64,000 nucleotides of DNA, taken from assembly GCA_947579605.1 (NCBI GenBank), contig OX388322.1, positions 186,001 through 250,000 on the forward strand, written 5' to 3'. Below, piece by piece: positions 21,561-33,965 of this stretch. Position 1 is the first letter of the stretch. The number at the start of each line of letters is the position of its first letter. Origin of the DNA: Athripsodes cinereus. Its lineage: Eukaryota > Arthropoda > Insecta > Trichoptera > Leptoceridae. Position numbers and translations under genes: made by a program. Below the pieces are notes generated by a model, which saw only the letters and a program-made list of their open reading frames with translations, was not told where the DNA came from and did no database searches.

Positions 21561-22372
21561 AATAAGTAAGTCTTCTGTTGATAAGACACAAAAAAAAATT
21601 AATAAATAAGCCAAGTAGATAAAAATATATGAAATTATGAAAAACAAAATATTATCTATAATCTTAATATCCCGTATCGTTATTGTAACGATTCCGTTAT
21701 AGTCGTACTCGTTACAATGAATTTCAACTGTATAGTATACTAAAGTTAGTCGTATAGAAAATTATTGTTAAGTATTTATAATACCACCTTTCAAAGTTTT
21801 TACCTTCATAAAATATTCCAATTTTATTTAAAAAGTACGAAAATACCTACAAAAAATAAGTTAGTACCTTTATAATATTTCTGAACTTTGCTGTTGTATA
21901 ATGCAGTGTTCCGCAAACTTTTTGAGTTCAAGTTGCACCTATCAAATCAAGAAATTTTAGAGGTACACCAAAGAAAAAAACAAATGTTATTTTTAACAAA
22001 GCGTCTCGCTCATAGCTCTCAACTATTTTTAAGTGTATTATCTGCACAAAACCTTCCCTTTTTTCCGCGGCACACCAAGTGATGACCACGGTACACCAGT
22101 GTGCCGCGGCACACGCTTTGCGGAACACTGGTATAATGGACAATCAGATGGGTACATGTATATTGTATGAATGTGAATACTAAATGTATAGGATATACCT
22201 TAATATTGAGTATCATTTCTTAGAAATCGTGAAGTTTATTATTAATTTATGTAACTTTATGCAGTAAACGGCTAATATAAAAAAAATATATACAACAATA
22301 AAATAGAAATATTAAAAGGTAATGTCATAACTTAGAAAATTATAACCCAACCTATGGAAAATAATACTATAC
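21561..22372. other. AT-rich spacer
   Basis: 21905-22135 contains an inverted pair: GTGTTCCGCAAACTTTTTGAG near 21907 and GCACACGCTTTGCGGAACAC near 22107, with GGCACACCAAG/GTACACCA words between. It may be a decayed hAT-type non-autonomous element. Nothing else is recognised. Confidence 0.35.
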
Positions 22373-22617
22373 TATACACTATACCATCACGGCATTTCCC
22401 ACAAGTGGGGTAGCCAGCAGATCAGCTGCATGTAAGTTACATGCAAACTGTCCTCTTCGTGCCAGTATAAAATCATGACATTCAGGATCGGTGGCAAACC
22501 TCAACGCTGAATTTAAGATGTAAAATGTCTTATTTTTTCGAACATCTGCCTTTTACAGGACACTCGAAAACTTACGGAGAAGAGTGGGAGACCAATTCTT
22601 TACCGGGTGCTCCACGG
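22373..22617 (-). repeat. R1 dispersed repeat (copy 8)
   Basis: A full-length antisense copy from TATACCATCACGGCATTTCCC to GGGTGCTCCACGGG, with a (TATAC)n tail at its left. Confidence 0.88.
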
Positions 22618-24168
22618 GATGTAAAATAAACCTGCCATTTAAATATATAAAATCTACAAAATCTATTTGCATTTAAAAATAATTAATCATTAATTTCAAT
22701 TGTCTTCCGTCTTGATCTCCACATGAAAAAACAAAACAATAATACAATCAAAATTAAAATAAAAATTATTTATTACTATGTCTACTAGTATCGGGTTTCC
22801 AGTTTGTTCTATCCTTTAACTACCCACTTATCTATCCATGCCATAACATCATCTCTCATTAATGGAATAGACATGAATCTGCGTATTAAAATCACACATT
22901 TCGTCTTCTTCTTGCCAAAAACTTTATTCAAGATGGAAAGGTCATCTATCACAACACTAGTACATACATTAATCTTTTATAATGTTTTGTCAACTCTCTA
23001 TGTGTGTCTCTGTAGAATAAATAAATAAATAAATACCTGCCTCTAATAGTTAATTAATGGAAAACAATAGAAAAAATGAGAGAATTATTATATTTGAGGT
23101 ACCATTATATACTTGTAGCCTTAAATCCCTTTACAATATTTTTGAGAAAAGTAAAGTAGCGTTATGAATAATATGTAGTACCTCCAAATTTTCAATTACA
23201 TTTCAAGTTAGATGTAAAAAAAATGTATAGTAAACATATGTAAGTGGATACATAAAATTAATAATATAACATGTCTACATGAGGTTATATTATACTATTA
23301 CGAATACAATATAATGTGTAAAGCTTTGCCTCATATAAAATAATACTATTATAAAGCCTAGAGTAGTTCAGTAACTTTATCACTCCCTAGGAAGTAACTA
23401 CACACATGTACACATACAATGTGATATTATAATATTACATATTAATAAATAATATCTACGCATGGATTGAAACTAGAAAGAGAGAATAAACTTTGTGCTT
23501 CTGTTTCTGGGCATATTTCATATTTATTCGTTTACATAACTACATAGGTACGTATCTCTTTCTATGATTACTTCTCGAACAAGTTACTTTCATAACAATA
23601 TAGTTACAGCGATAGACATATTAAAATACCTAGAATCACAAAACTTGTTTCGTTCAGTATAATATATAGTTAAGTTGTTCAGTAAACAACCTGAATGTAT
23701 GAAATTTTTACAATTTTCTCAATTTCACCATCAAATATTTGAGGAAATGCTCGATACGATTTTACCAAATTCGAATAAAATCCTCATGAGACGTTATTTT
23801 CGATGGTGATATTTATACCTATTCATAGCTGAAACTTTTTTGTGGATTCATTTCATGTTCATGTTACTCGCTGCTAAAATAGTGAGCCTTCCAGAATAAG
23901 GTTGCTCCCCACTCTTCATGCTATCAAGCGGGCTGTCCAAGACCAATCTCTAACTTAAAATTTGGCATCTGTTCCCTAGTCTCTTTTCTTACCTATTCTT
24001 CTCCTTTGTATCCTTAAAAAAAATATGAACGTTTTATAATATTGGATCGTTTGGATGAATTCGCACCTCTAGGATAAACTCGCACTCTGTATATTGATTG
24101 TATTGAAAATAATTGGATATCAGCTGTGTAAAATTGCATGACATCGATTAACAGTAATAAATAAATTT
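22618..24168. other. AT-rich spacer
   Basis: No gene is recognised. (AAAT)n at ~23018-23035. At 24068-24090 there is GATAAACTCGCACTCTGTATATTG, a word shared with ~31727, ~63190 and ~63470. Confidence 0.4.
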
Positions 24169-24470
24169 TTACTATGTTTATAGATTACGTACATAGATTT
24201 TTACTATGTTTAACAATTTTATACCACTTTGATTTCTCTTTGTAATGTCTTGACCAAATTTTTAACTTATGAATTTTAACTAACTGACTTTTTACTATGT
24301 TTAACAATTTTATACCACTTTGATTTCTCTTTGTAATGTCTTGACCTAATTTTTAAATTATGAATTTTAACTAATTGACTTTTTACTATATTTGACATTT
24401 ATATACCTTTGATTTCTCTTTGTGATGTCTTTACCAAATTTTTTTTAACATTTTTGTATCTTTTTTTAAT
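24169..24470. repeat. 91-bp tandem repeat, about three copies
   Basis: TTTTTACTATGTTTAAC begins units at 24198, 24289 and 24380, an exact 91-bp period. A partial start lies at 24169. The first two units differ by a few bases and the third is more diverged. Confidence 0.85.
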
Positions 24471-24650
24471 TATAACATGATTAATGTTATATTGTCTGTA
24501 AAACTTTCGTTTCTTTAGTCTAATTGTTTTGTGTCTTTTTTTGTAACAGATCATTCCTTTGTTTACATCTTTTGTATGTATACAGAGGTTTAACATGTTA
24601 AAGGCTTTGGCCGTAAATATTTGTAAATAAATAAATAAATAAATAAATGA
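24471..24650 (+). mobile_element. Retroposon 3' end with (AAAT)n tail
   Basis: AAAGGCTTTGGCCGTAAATA followed by (AAAT)n at 24625-24648 looks like a LINE or SINE 3' UTR and tail. The tandem repeats just upstream may belong to the same element. No coding part is visible. Confidence 0.45.
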
Positions 24651-27600
24651 ATAGTTTGAAAATAATAAAGATTTATTTAGAGCGGAGTCTTTCTGTGTTC
24701 TTTGAATCGCATATGTATAATGGCAAATGGATTCACAAATTCGAATTCACGTCATCGAGTTTGATAAATAATGTGTCATGCAACTCGCCTAGTTACGTGA
24801 CATTATATTCTAGTAAATAATTAAAACTTGCAATCCAGCCTACTAATTGTATAAGCATGACGAGTGTGCGTAACATTACAGCACATCATACAATCATAGT
24901 ACCGCAATGTGGTGTGTATTGTACGAGTATATATGTACAATTGTATAGGAAATATAGGTACCAACTGTGTAAATGTAAGTAGGATAGTGTACATACATAG
25001 TACATGTATATGGTCCCTGAACAGTCATAGAGTCCGCTCCGTTGGCAGCATAATGGATTTCATAACTATCCACTACTCACGTTATTACGTACGCCACTTC
25101 CACAACTTACATTCAGAGTAGGAGACTTTGTTATTACACATGAACTTTACACACAGCAGAGATAAACGAGTTACATGTCATTTTGATAATATGAATATCC
25201 ACACAGTTGATTGATGAGTCTGTCTAAAGGGTACTTGTGAATACTTGCAAATATATATATATTATTTTTCAAACTTAAATATTTTTTGATATCTACGTTC
25301 ATAAAAACCTTCAATAAATCTTAAATTTTTGACAAAATAGCTTGTGATCTTTCCACACATCTTTTGCTTACGTACATAGGTAGTATTTTTTACATCTTCG
25401 GTATTTCATGTCATGCTTCAGATAAATAATTATTTTTAGATTTTTTTGGAATGTTCGGCATAGACATAAAACAATATTTAAAAATCAAAAGTATCAAAGT
25501 TATGTGTAAGTTAGTTGACTTAAAAATTAATAATATTTTCTAAAGCAAAAATGATTAAGGTAGTTTGAGCTAAACTTACATTCCAATATTAAAACAATCA
25601 CCACATCATCCAAATATCTACCAATAATTTTCATGTTCATTAAAAATATTTAATTATTTACATAGTTTAATATTAAATACTAAAACTTTGATAAATTAAA
25701 ACCCATGAACATCTTGGTACAAGTACTAAGTTAATGAAACAAGTTTAATTTTTAGTTTGAAATGAATTGCAATTATAATAAATGTTTGCGTATAAAAAAT
25801 AATAATTAAACAAGTCATGAACAGACAAACACTTGCTTTGTATTCTGATATAAATCTTGATAAATCATTACACATTCGTTCAGTTGGTGTGGAAGAAAAC
25901 AAAGTGATTCGTGGAAATAATACTACTTTTATGCTAAAACAAGCGCGGAATACAACCTCAAGTACATTTCTCATTGAATTACTCCTGAATACAGGCAACC
26001 TCTATTACACGAGCCTTATAAGAATTTCCATAGACGACACTTCATATTGTAATAATGGAAATTATTATTGAATCTATTTATGTTTTATAATTAATTCATG
26101 CTTTTTATATATCTAATTGAAATAATAAGTGGAGAACCCGTGAACACTAATAACTAATTTCATTATTAACTTTCCGTAGCTTTAAATTAGATTCTCTGTT
26201 ATTAGAATTTATTTTTGTCTTATAATTTGTAAATATATTCTTAGTACTGTTTACTATTTATGAGAGATACGCAGTAGGTAAATTGAGAAAAAATATATAG
26301 TGATTTTGTTATCTGAATGTCTAGTTGAGATTTAAAATGCTCATAATGTTTCTATGTATTTCTATTCATAATAAGTTTTGTTCTTTCGGTTTCAGATATT
26401 ATTTACTTTTTTATCATTATTATGTATTATTGGAGTGGTTTATGTATCTTTGAGAACACTAAAAACTAAATTTATTCCATATGTTGTTACGAATAAATAA
26501 AATACTATTCAAACACTGATTATGCTTTCTTCTTTCTTTAAGTTCCTTTCTACATAATTCTACGTGTCTACATGAATTTTCTATGAGCACATAAATCTAC
26601 ATATCTACATGGTTCCTTCAAACATCTTATAATTGTTTCTTCAATAGCACATTATGTCAGTAGTTAAAGAGAGATTATGAAATCAAAGGTAACACATGTA
26701 AGTTAAACCTCGTTAGCCTTTTAAACTAACTTCATACTGCGAATATACTAAAGTTTGAAACAAGAGAAACATTTGTGACATGAGTGTTGAAATATGAGTT
26801 ATGTCATTCACGAGGACTATTAACATTGAACAATATATATTATATTATGTAAAACACTTTTATTGCAAGTCGTAATGCTTATAGGTATATCTGAACAGGG
26901 TATGAGTTCAGTCAAGCTGGGAAATGAAGCAAATGTATCTTACTCCTGTTATAATAACGTGAACCACGCCTGACTGAAAGGTTTATGCTCCATCCGGGAG
27001 ATGACGGGAGGCAATCGGGGTTAGTTTTTACGACTGGTAAAACTGGAGTTGAATTTCAAGAAGGGCTGATGGGAACAATATCACCAAGTAGAAACCATTG
27101 ACGGGGTGAAATTGTCAATAAAAGCGCCAGTTATATTTTATATTAAACGAGTTTAGCTTTTCATTTTTAAATGCATTGAAATTTGTGTTATTAATTTGAT
27201 GAAAATGTTTATTTAGTAAACGGAATGCTTTTTTTATATTGTATTAACACTCTGTTTCAAGTATTGATATAATGTCGTTTCTTTTTTAATTCTCCATAAA
27301 AAAAAACATTCACCATATTTGTATCAATTAACAATTTCGTAAGTTATATTTCTAAATGCATTAATACACAATATTAACATCATTTTCTAAAATTTGTTAT
27401 ATATTTTTACGCGGCGGCAGAATTGCCATCCACACTTCTCAGCATTGTACAACCAGATAAGTCTCCACATGATCAGTCATGGTCACACAAAAACTTTAAT
27501 AGTCTAGTGCCGGGAAAAATTCACCTATCCAGATATACAGGATATCAAAGGATTAAGCTCAAAACGCGGGATCAAAATACCAGCATTGTGCCTGAAATAT

Positions 27601-27687
27601 CTGTGTTCAAAAACTTTTTTACAATATTACAAGTGTTTATTATAATAGATTTTTGAATTTTAATATACAAATTAACCGGTAAATCTA
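24651..27687. other. AT-rich spacer, no features recognised
   Basis: About 3 kb with only short composition-driven frames (e.g. 25817-26071, 27423-27656). The relatively GC-rich patch at ~26930-27110 has no recognisable coding or repeat identity. Confidence 0.4.
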
Positions 27688-27946
27688 CTACTACTACTAC
27701 TACTATACCATCACGGCATATTCCACAAGTGGGGTAGCCAGCAGATCAGCTGCATGTAAGAAACATGCAAACTGTCCTCTTCGTGCCAATATAAAATCAA
27801 GACATTCAGGATGGGTGGCAAACCTCATCGCTGAATTTAAGATGTAGGTATAATGTCTTAATTTTTTCGAACACCTGCCTTTTACAGGACACTCGAAAAC
27901 TTACTCAGAAGAGTGGGAGACCAATTCTTTAGCGGGTGCTCCACGG
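27688..27946 (-). repeat. R1 dispersed repeat (copy 9)
   Basis: A full-length antisense copy with tail (CTA)n at 27688-27706, then ACCATCACGGCATATTCCAC, ending GCGGGTGCTCCACGGGG. Confidence 0.9.
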
Positions 27947-29476
27947 GGTAAAAAAATAATTATTTTATACCTTTCACAAAATTCACATGCATACCCCTCC
28001 TATCCTCTTTAGCTCCACTTCCTTACGAATTTTTGTAAATTATTTATTAAAGATTTCGGAGTTACCCCTGTAGCTGACATGACTTATTATTTGTCATATA
28101 TTTTGTTATACTTTTTGTATTGTTTTAAATTTCATGTTGTTGTATTACACTGATAACATTTTTATTGTTTTTAATTATTAAAGATTTTGTAGTACCTATT
28201 GTTATTTTTTTTTTGTATTGAAGATTGCTAAATGTTTTATCTTAATTTTATTTTATATGTATTGTAAAAGGCAATGCCATATATTGATTGAAATAATTAT
28301 TTTCTTCTTGTGTTTATATGTTAAATTGTACGGAGGGTAGAGAAATGATATGTATTGATGTCAATAAATTGTATTGAGTAAAGCATATTATTATATTTTT
28401 GACAGCCTTTTATAGTTTAATAAATAAATATATGATTTCTGTACGATTCAAGTATGCAGTACTAAAGAAAAAAAAATGTATAAGCGTATGGACGAGATTT
28501 CTCAATATATTTAATGTGTTTAAAAACGTGCATTAAAATAGCTTATAAGAATTAGCAATTTATTTCATGAAACATTGAATCTTTCTTACTAAGCAATTAC
28601 AGAAAATTCCTCAGATATTTCTTATTTAATGTCCAACATTCGTTACAAAAGACATAGAAATTTACAAAACCCGCAAATAACATTTTGATTTGGGACTCTC
28701 TTAATTACGGAAATACACCATTCCAAAACGTAGGCGGAACATAATCAAGTCCTGGTTATTTATTGCAAAATGCTGTTCACTTATTTCCTCCGACTGTGTA
28801 TTGGGGAATGTTTCTTAACTTTGCAAACAAGACCAGAATATTAATGCCCCTCGTCCATCTAGATACTGCCACAGTACCACATACTGCGATTCAGTATAGG
28901 TACATATCTAAGTATATTTATTTAAGAGTTTTCATATTTAATTTTATAAACTTTAGTTCTGACCTCTAGTGACCCATCTTTGCATAATATATAGTGTATT
29001 TACTATTTTTTGTTGTATAGTAATACAATGAATATACCTACCTATTTGTAGTGTTGTTGGTGATAAGTTTATTTTTCCAAAAGAGTGCAAAGATAAACGT
29101 CCATCAATTACTTTCATGAATAAAACGATAAACTTCTCTTCCCTAGTTCTTTTATTATGTTCATACAGTATATACCTATGTACATTATTATTATTATTAT
29201 CTAATATATATGTAGGTATGTAATACATAATAATATTAGATTAAGATTTCCTGATAGTTCATAGAGTATTTCAGGATAAAGAAATACTTAATTGTGCTTA
29301 TTATGTTGTATTAAAGAATGAAGATATGTTTGTATTAAGTAGCCTATAATCAATTTCAGAGGGTACTTGCATCTCAAAATATCACTAATATGTAATATGA
29401 CCCTAAAACTCACTATCTCTCTCTCAATAACTCAACTTAACCATATCCCTTCCCCTCCCTCCCCTCACCCCTATAT
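27947..29476. other. AT-rich spacer
   Basis: 28050-28380 resembles a retroposon 3' UTR (TTTTGTATTG and TGTAAAAGGCAATGCCATATATTG words) but no tail repeat is clear. Nothing else is recognised. Confidence 0.35.
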
Positions 29477-29835
29477 ATGAATATATATATATGTATATAT
29501 ATGTATGTATATGTGTATATGTATGTGTGTGTGTATGTATGTGTGTATTTGTGTTTGATCTATTTATATTATTTTGTTATGCTTTTTTGTTTTTGGTGCT
29601 TATGCCTTCTTTGGTTGTATGTACCTATATATATTTTACTTGTTTTTATTACGTCTTTTTTTTTTTCTTTTGTGTACTTGGATGTGTACATCAATTTTAA
29701 TTGTGTCTTGTATCTCTCTCACTTTTGGTTGGTTGGTAGAAATTGCCTAAAGGCAATAAACCCGCCATTTGTGTTATATTGTTTATTTCACAATAAAGAT
29801 TATTTTATTTTATTTTTATTTTATTTTATGTATAC
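29477..29835 (+). mobile_element. LINE 3' UTR with microsatellite and (ATTTT)n tail
   Basis: It starts with TATG/TGTG microsatellite DNA (29477-29550), then the 3'-end signature GAAATTGCCTAAAGGCAATA at ~29738-29757, an AATAAAG signal at ~29791, and a (TTTTA)n tail at ~29800-29830. The GCCTAAAGGCAATAAA-type hairpin end is common in CR1/Jockey-like LINEs. No reverse-transcriptase codons remain. Confidence 0.55.
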
Positions 29836-29852
29836 TTCTTGTTTAGTTATAC

Positions 29853-29911
29853 ACAGAGTTTAGCTGGCAAACAAGCTGCATGTGATAAAAATACAATTTG
29901 TCCTGTCCTAT
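29853..29911 (-). repeat. R1 fragment (copy 10)
   Basis: TTTAGCTGGCAAACAAGCTGCATG and TTTGTCCTGTCC match antisense R1. It is cut on the right by the LINE-C tail at 29912. Confidence 0.55.
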
Positions 29912-30483
29912 TCATCATCATCATCATCAGTTGCTCTACAGCCGGTTGTGAGCCTTGGCCTCCTCCAACATTCGCCTCCATCTCCCCCTATCTTGGCATG
30001 TACTTCTCCAATCCCTGATGCCAATGATGTCCACATCCTTCTGAACAACATCCATCCAACGGAGTTTGGGTCTACCAACGCTACGTCTACCTTGTGGTCT
30101 TGTATGGAGGATTTTTTTTGGCACTCTTTCCTCTCCACGTGCCCAGCCCATCTCAGTCTTCCAACTTTGATACATTTTACTATGTTGGGCTCATCGTACA
30201 AGTTGTAGACTTCTTCGTTGTATCGAATTCTCCAAACTCCGTTGTCCCGCATAGGTCCGAATATCCTTCTGAGTATCTTCCTTTCAAATATTAAAAGGGA
30301 TGCCTCATCCTTTTTACTCAAAACCCAGCATTCGGATCCATACATGAGTACTGGCCGCAGTAGTGTTTTATAAATAGTGATCTTTGTTCTTCTCGACAAC
30401 ACTCGAGATGTTAGATGTTTTTTTAATCCGAAGAAGCATTTATTAGCAGTTAAGATTCGGTGTTTTATCTTTTGCATGTTCAT
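29912..30483 (-). pseudogene. LINE-C reverse transcriptase, C-terminal portion, frameshifted
   Basis: Minus-strand LINE with a (GAT)n 3' tail at 29912-29929. The upstream frame (stop side 29908, start near 30483) reads MNMQKIKHRI..ANKCFFGLKKHL, SRRTKITIYKTLLRPVLMYGSE and GRLRWAGHVERKE. About 30115 the frame shifts, and the adjoining frame continues with PQGRRSVGRPKLRWMDVVQKD, IIGIRDWRS and GRWRRMLEEAKAHNRL. These blocks, in this order, are the standard C-terminus of insect LINE polyproteins after the palm domain. No catalytic residues are included. Confidence 0.8.
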
Positions 30484-30532
30484 TATAAACAGTTGGTAAC
30501 CAGCGAACTAACTGTTTATAATGAACATGCAA
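30474..30532. repeat. 23-bp inverted repeat at the LINE-C 5' junction
   Basis: TTGCATGTTCATTATAAACA.. at ~30473 is repeated in inverse at ~30510-30532, around a short spacer. The right arm is normal R1 sequence; the left arm abuts the LINE-C 5' end. Confidence 0.7.
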
Positions 30533-30625
30533 GTCGTACTCTCCATGACAAAAAAGTTTAGATATTCAGGATGGGTGGCATTCATCATCGCTGAAATTTT
30601 TAACATCTAAGAACATGATGTTTTA
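30489..30625 (-). repeat. R1 fragment (copy 11)
   Basis: TAACCAGCGAACTAACTG, ATGAACATGCAAG, TTCAGGATGGGTGGCA and TCATCGCTGAA match antisense R1; the 5' part is missing. Confidence 0.65.
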
Positions 30626-31159
30626 CGAATACAAAAATTTAATAAAAAAAGCGCGAAGCATTTTTTTACTGGAGTCTTACATACGTCAGGCTACCTTTTC
30701 TTAAACATAACTTTTTGTTTTATTTTATTCCAAATTTAATTATTTAAATTTCAAGTAGTTGAATTGTGACGCATCCGTGACCTTTCACATTAATGTATAT
30801 AAATACAAGTAACATTCTTGTATACCTACCTATATAATATTAATATTACAAGTACCAGACAGTCTCACATTAATTTTCCTTTGAAGTCGCTCCATCAGAA
30901 AGAGACACATACACATAGTGAAGTAGGTGAGCGAGAGAGAGAGAGGGAGAGATGTGACATTATCACGAATGTGACAGTTGTTCTGCTCCGTTGTGCTACT
31001 AAAGTCATGTTCACACCAAGCGAACAAATGTCACTCTACCTCTCTTTTCTTCCTGTTACCTTTACCCAAAAGAGATAGAATGAAGTTTTTTTACGAAACC
31101 TTTTATTTTTTTTTTATTTTAAATAAAGTTTACAATGATATCACAACAAAAAACAACAG
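30626..31159. other. AT-rich spacer
   Basis: A (GA)n microsatellite lies at 30930-30950. No gene is recognised. Confidence 0.45.
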
Positions 31160-31295
31160 AACAAAATTCTTCTTCTTAAAGTGCCATCTCAGGTCCCGAC
31201 GCCGACGTCAGCTGTTCCCCTAGCGTAGGCTTCTCTGTCCTGTGCTAGCCAGAACAACTTTTCCACCCTCCGGACTCCGGTCCACTCTCGGATAC
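31160..31295 (-). pseudogene. LINE-E 3' end fragment
   Basis: The minus-strand frame ending at the stop 31189-31191 reads REWTGVRRVEKLFWLAQDRE, then AYARGTADVGVGT-stop, followed by a (GAA)n-type tail (TTCTTCTTC at 31166-31177). It matches the C-terminal block of LINE-E at 57120-57232. Stops appear in frame just upstream of 31300. Confidence 0.7.
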
Positions 31296-32061
31296 AATAT
31301 TAGACACAGTTAAATGCTCCCTCCATAAGCAACTAAATGCTTGTGCGGAGGGTTGAATTTCAACAGTAATAAAATCTTTCTTTTCACACAAACACTCACA
31401 CACACAAGATACAGTAATATAATATTTTTATGCAAATTAGTGGCAATGGTGCTATTGGCCCAAATTGCTAAATTATCGCTGAAAGTAAGGCGCGCAATTG
31501 GGTTTTTTTTTTACAAAAAACCCAATTAAGTATTCATTTCTACATATATTATTATTGAAAGTACCATGAATAAAGTGCACTTGAACCAACCTAAGCCGAT
31601 TCGTAATTATCGAGACACCTCTTCTGTTTCCTATTAAGAGGTGTTTGAGGTCACCATTGAGCAATATTCTAATAATTCTCTATACTTTTGTACTTTTTCG
31701 TATTTTTTTTTTTTTTGGTTAATTGGAAGAGATAAACTCGCCCCTGTGTATTGATTGCATTTAAATTTAATGCATTTCTCTATACAATCGTATCTATTGT
31801 TATCAATGTACAGTAAAAAATAAATAAACATACTTGAGACTGATCAAGAATATCATAATTGGTAAAGGTCATTGAGAAAAAAAATAAGAGAAGGATAATT
31901 CTGATAGTGCTGATCTGAGCTCTATACACTCCTTTCAGCATTCGATTTTATTCTCACAACTTGTCTGCTTAAAATTGACTACTTACAGTTTCTGACGAGA
32001 TGCAAATCAGAGCTCTTTAGACTCTGATTTTGCCATTGATATTTCTCTGGGTATTATATAT
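31296..32061. other. AT-rich spacer with a retroposon-like tail
   Basis: 31725-31828 carries GATAAACTCGCCCCTGTGTATTG and ATCAATGTACAGTAAAAAATAAATAAAC, a 3'-end-like unit also seen at 63465-63570. Otherwise nothing is recognised. Confidence 0.4.
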
Positions 32062-33435
32062 ATAATGAGTTACAATCCATTGGATTGGTCTGCAACGAGT
32101 TTGGTTTTTCTTCTCCATTCGTCTCTATTCTCCGCCAGTCTTTTCAGCTCTACGTATGAGCCACAGTTCATATCACTCTTCAGTTGGTCCATATATGCGT
32201 CTCTTGGTCGGCCTCTGCCATTTGTCCCGTCGGTCTTACCCTCCGCGATGGCTATGAGTAGTCCTGGGTGCCTGATGTTGTGGCCAATCCAGTTAGCTCG
32301 TTGTTGGCTGATTCTCTTAAGGAGTTGCCTTTTTTCGCCTACCCTGGTTAATACTTCTTCATTTTCGACGTGCTCCGACCAATGGATCTTAAGCATGCGT
32401 CTGTAGCACCACATTTCAAAGGCCGCCAACCGTCCGCTTTCACTCTTGCTGATGGTCCATGTCTCACAACCATAAAGCAGAATGCTCCATACAAAGGCTT
32501 TAGTAAGGTTTTTCCTTACGCTTAAGTCAATATTTGGGGATTCCAATATCTTCGATTTTTTGTTAAAGGCAATCCTTGCCTGGTTTATTCTGCTTACAAT
32601 TTCCGATTTGGAGCGTCCATCCTGGTTTATTCTGCTGCCCAGGTACACGAATTCACTTACTTGTTTGATGCTCACTCCATTTATGGCAATGTTCGCAGTC
32701 GCTTCCTCTCTTCCAACGACCATACATTTTGTTTTTTCTTTATTTATTTTCATGTTGTACTTTGACAACAGTATACTTTCCATTTTTCCTAAGGCTTCCG
32801 TTCTCGGAGTCTGCGAGCAGTGCTATGTCGTCAGCATATCTTATCATGTCGACCTTTTTCCCATTTATTTTTACTCCTGTCCAGTTCTTCATTTCATCTC
32901 TCAGTTCATCAATGGCTCGCTGTATATAGCAGTTAAAGAGAGCTGGCGACATTGAGCATCCTTGTCTTACACCTTGTTCGACCCTTGCTTCTGCACAGCT
33001 CTCTCCGCTTTTAATCACAGCCATTTCGTTCTTGTATAAGCTCCAGATTGCTCTTCTGTCTTTATAACTCATTCCTATCTGGTTGAGGGTGTTAAAAAGT
33101 TGTTCCCATTCTACTTTATCGAATGCTTTTTCAAGGCCGATGAATGCTATGTATGTGTTTTTATTAATTGCTATTCTCTTTTCTAGAGTAAGTCTGAGAC
33201 TCAGGATTGCATCTCTTGTACCTGTCTCTTTGCGGAATCCAAATTGATCTTCTGTAAGTGTTTCGTTTATTTTATTTTCCGCCCTTTTCATTATAATGTT
33301 GGTGAGTATCTTAGAAGCGTGTGATATCATGCTTAAGGTTCTGTGTTGTTCGCACTTTGTAGTGCCTACTTTCTTAGGAAGCGCTCGTATCAGACATTTG
33401 GCAAAGTCCTCAGGTATCTCTCCTGTGTCATACTA
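32062..33435 (-). pseudogene. LINE-D reverse transcriptase, truncated and frameshifted
   Basis: Minus-strand non-LTR element, 5'-truncated near 33435. Upstream of the first Met the frame already reads GEIPEDFAKCLIRALPKKVGTTKCEQHRT in pieces, the usual fingers region. The first frame (33330 to 32740) has FGFRKETGTRDA, motif A as FIGLEKAFD, VRQGCSMSPALFN and motif C as YADD. The catalytic Asp expected in motif A (FID.EKAFD) is Gly here. A one-frame shift near 32790 then leads into KINKEKTKCMVVG, FVYLGSRINQDG, SILLYGCETWTIS, RANWIGHNIRHPG, RGRPRDAYMDQLK and a stop near 32070. The tail is a short TA run. The enzyme is dead by both point mutation and frameshift. Confidence 0.85.
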
Positions 33436-33838
33436 TGTCATGCCCGTTATTGTATTATTATTTGTCTGTTTTTATTCTCTTGTAATGTAATATTACTGTA
33501 ATGCTTAACTGACGAGTGCAAGTGCTTAAATTCGAGCCTGATGGATAAGAATAAAGAATAGAATTCGTTAAAATATTTGATTAATGTTGGTATGTATGTT
33601 AAAATATTTGATTAATGTTGGTATGTGTGTATTCAGCTTATTATACGAATGTACAGCACGGCAAGTTGTCACGGCCATGTCGTGCCTTAACTTGTCAGGT
33701 GTTTCTTATACTTAATATTATATTCTGATGGGAGGGAGGGGTGAGAGAATCTTCTTCGCCCATTCTTCTTTTTCTCTTTTTTCTTCTCAAAATACACACT
33801 ACTTTTTAACATTTTTAACACTACTTCATTTCTATTGA
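33436..33838. other. AT-rich spacer
   Basis: A 29-bp direct repeat, GTTAAAATATTTGATTAATG with its flank, occurs at ~33568 and ~33598. Nothing else is recognised. Confidence 0.45.
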
Positions 33839-33965
33839 AAAATAGTAGGAGACATCATTTCTATCGAATAAAATATTTAAACAAGTATTTCGTTCTACTA
33901 CAGATTAAAAAACGCGAGAGAGACGTCTTTTCACTTCTTAGGTCATTACCATTCTCTCGAGTTGT
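33839..33965 (-). repeat. Ribozyme-bearing repeat, family g (copy 1)
   Basis: Shares AAACAAGTATTTCGTTCTACTA and the GAGAGAGACGTCTTTTCAC block with the elements at 46188-46312 and 55837-56013. Confidence 0.55.
33905..33960 (-). ncRNA. Hammerhead-like motif, family g
   Basis: Minus strand: stem I CGAGAGA, a core-like ATGGTAA, then TGACCTAAGAAGTGAAAAGACGTC with A-rich GAAAA, palindromic stem III GACGTC, T, C, and TCTCTCG that pairs back with CGAGAGA (7 bp). The core departs from CTGANGA, so activity is doubtful. Support comes from two related copies. Confidence 0.4.

Noticed and set aside
25817..26071. Possible small gene of 84 codons
   Set aside because: Composition-driven frame overlapping another frame on the opposite strand; no motif or context.
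27423..27656. Possible small gene of 77 codons
   Set aside because: No recognisable motif, no neighbouring exon signals that I can support.
29477..29863. 128-codon tyrosine/cysteine-rich frame
   Set aside because: It starts in a TATG/TG microsatellite and continues into a LINE 3' UTR; no protein motif.
29912..29929. CTGATGATGATG on the minus strand as a hammerhead core
   Set aside because: It is the (GAT)n tail of LINE-C and lacks the rest of the motif.
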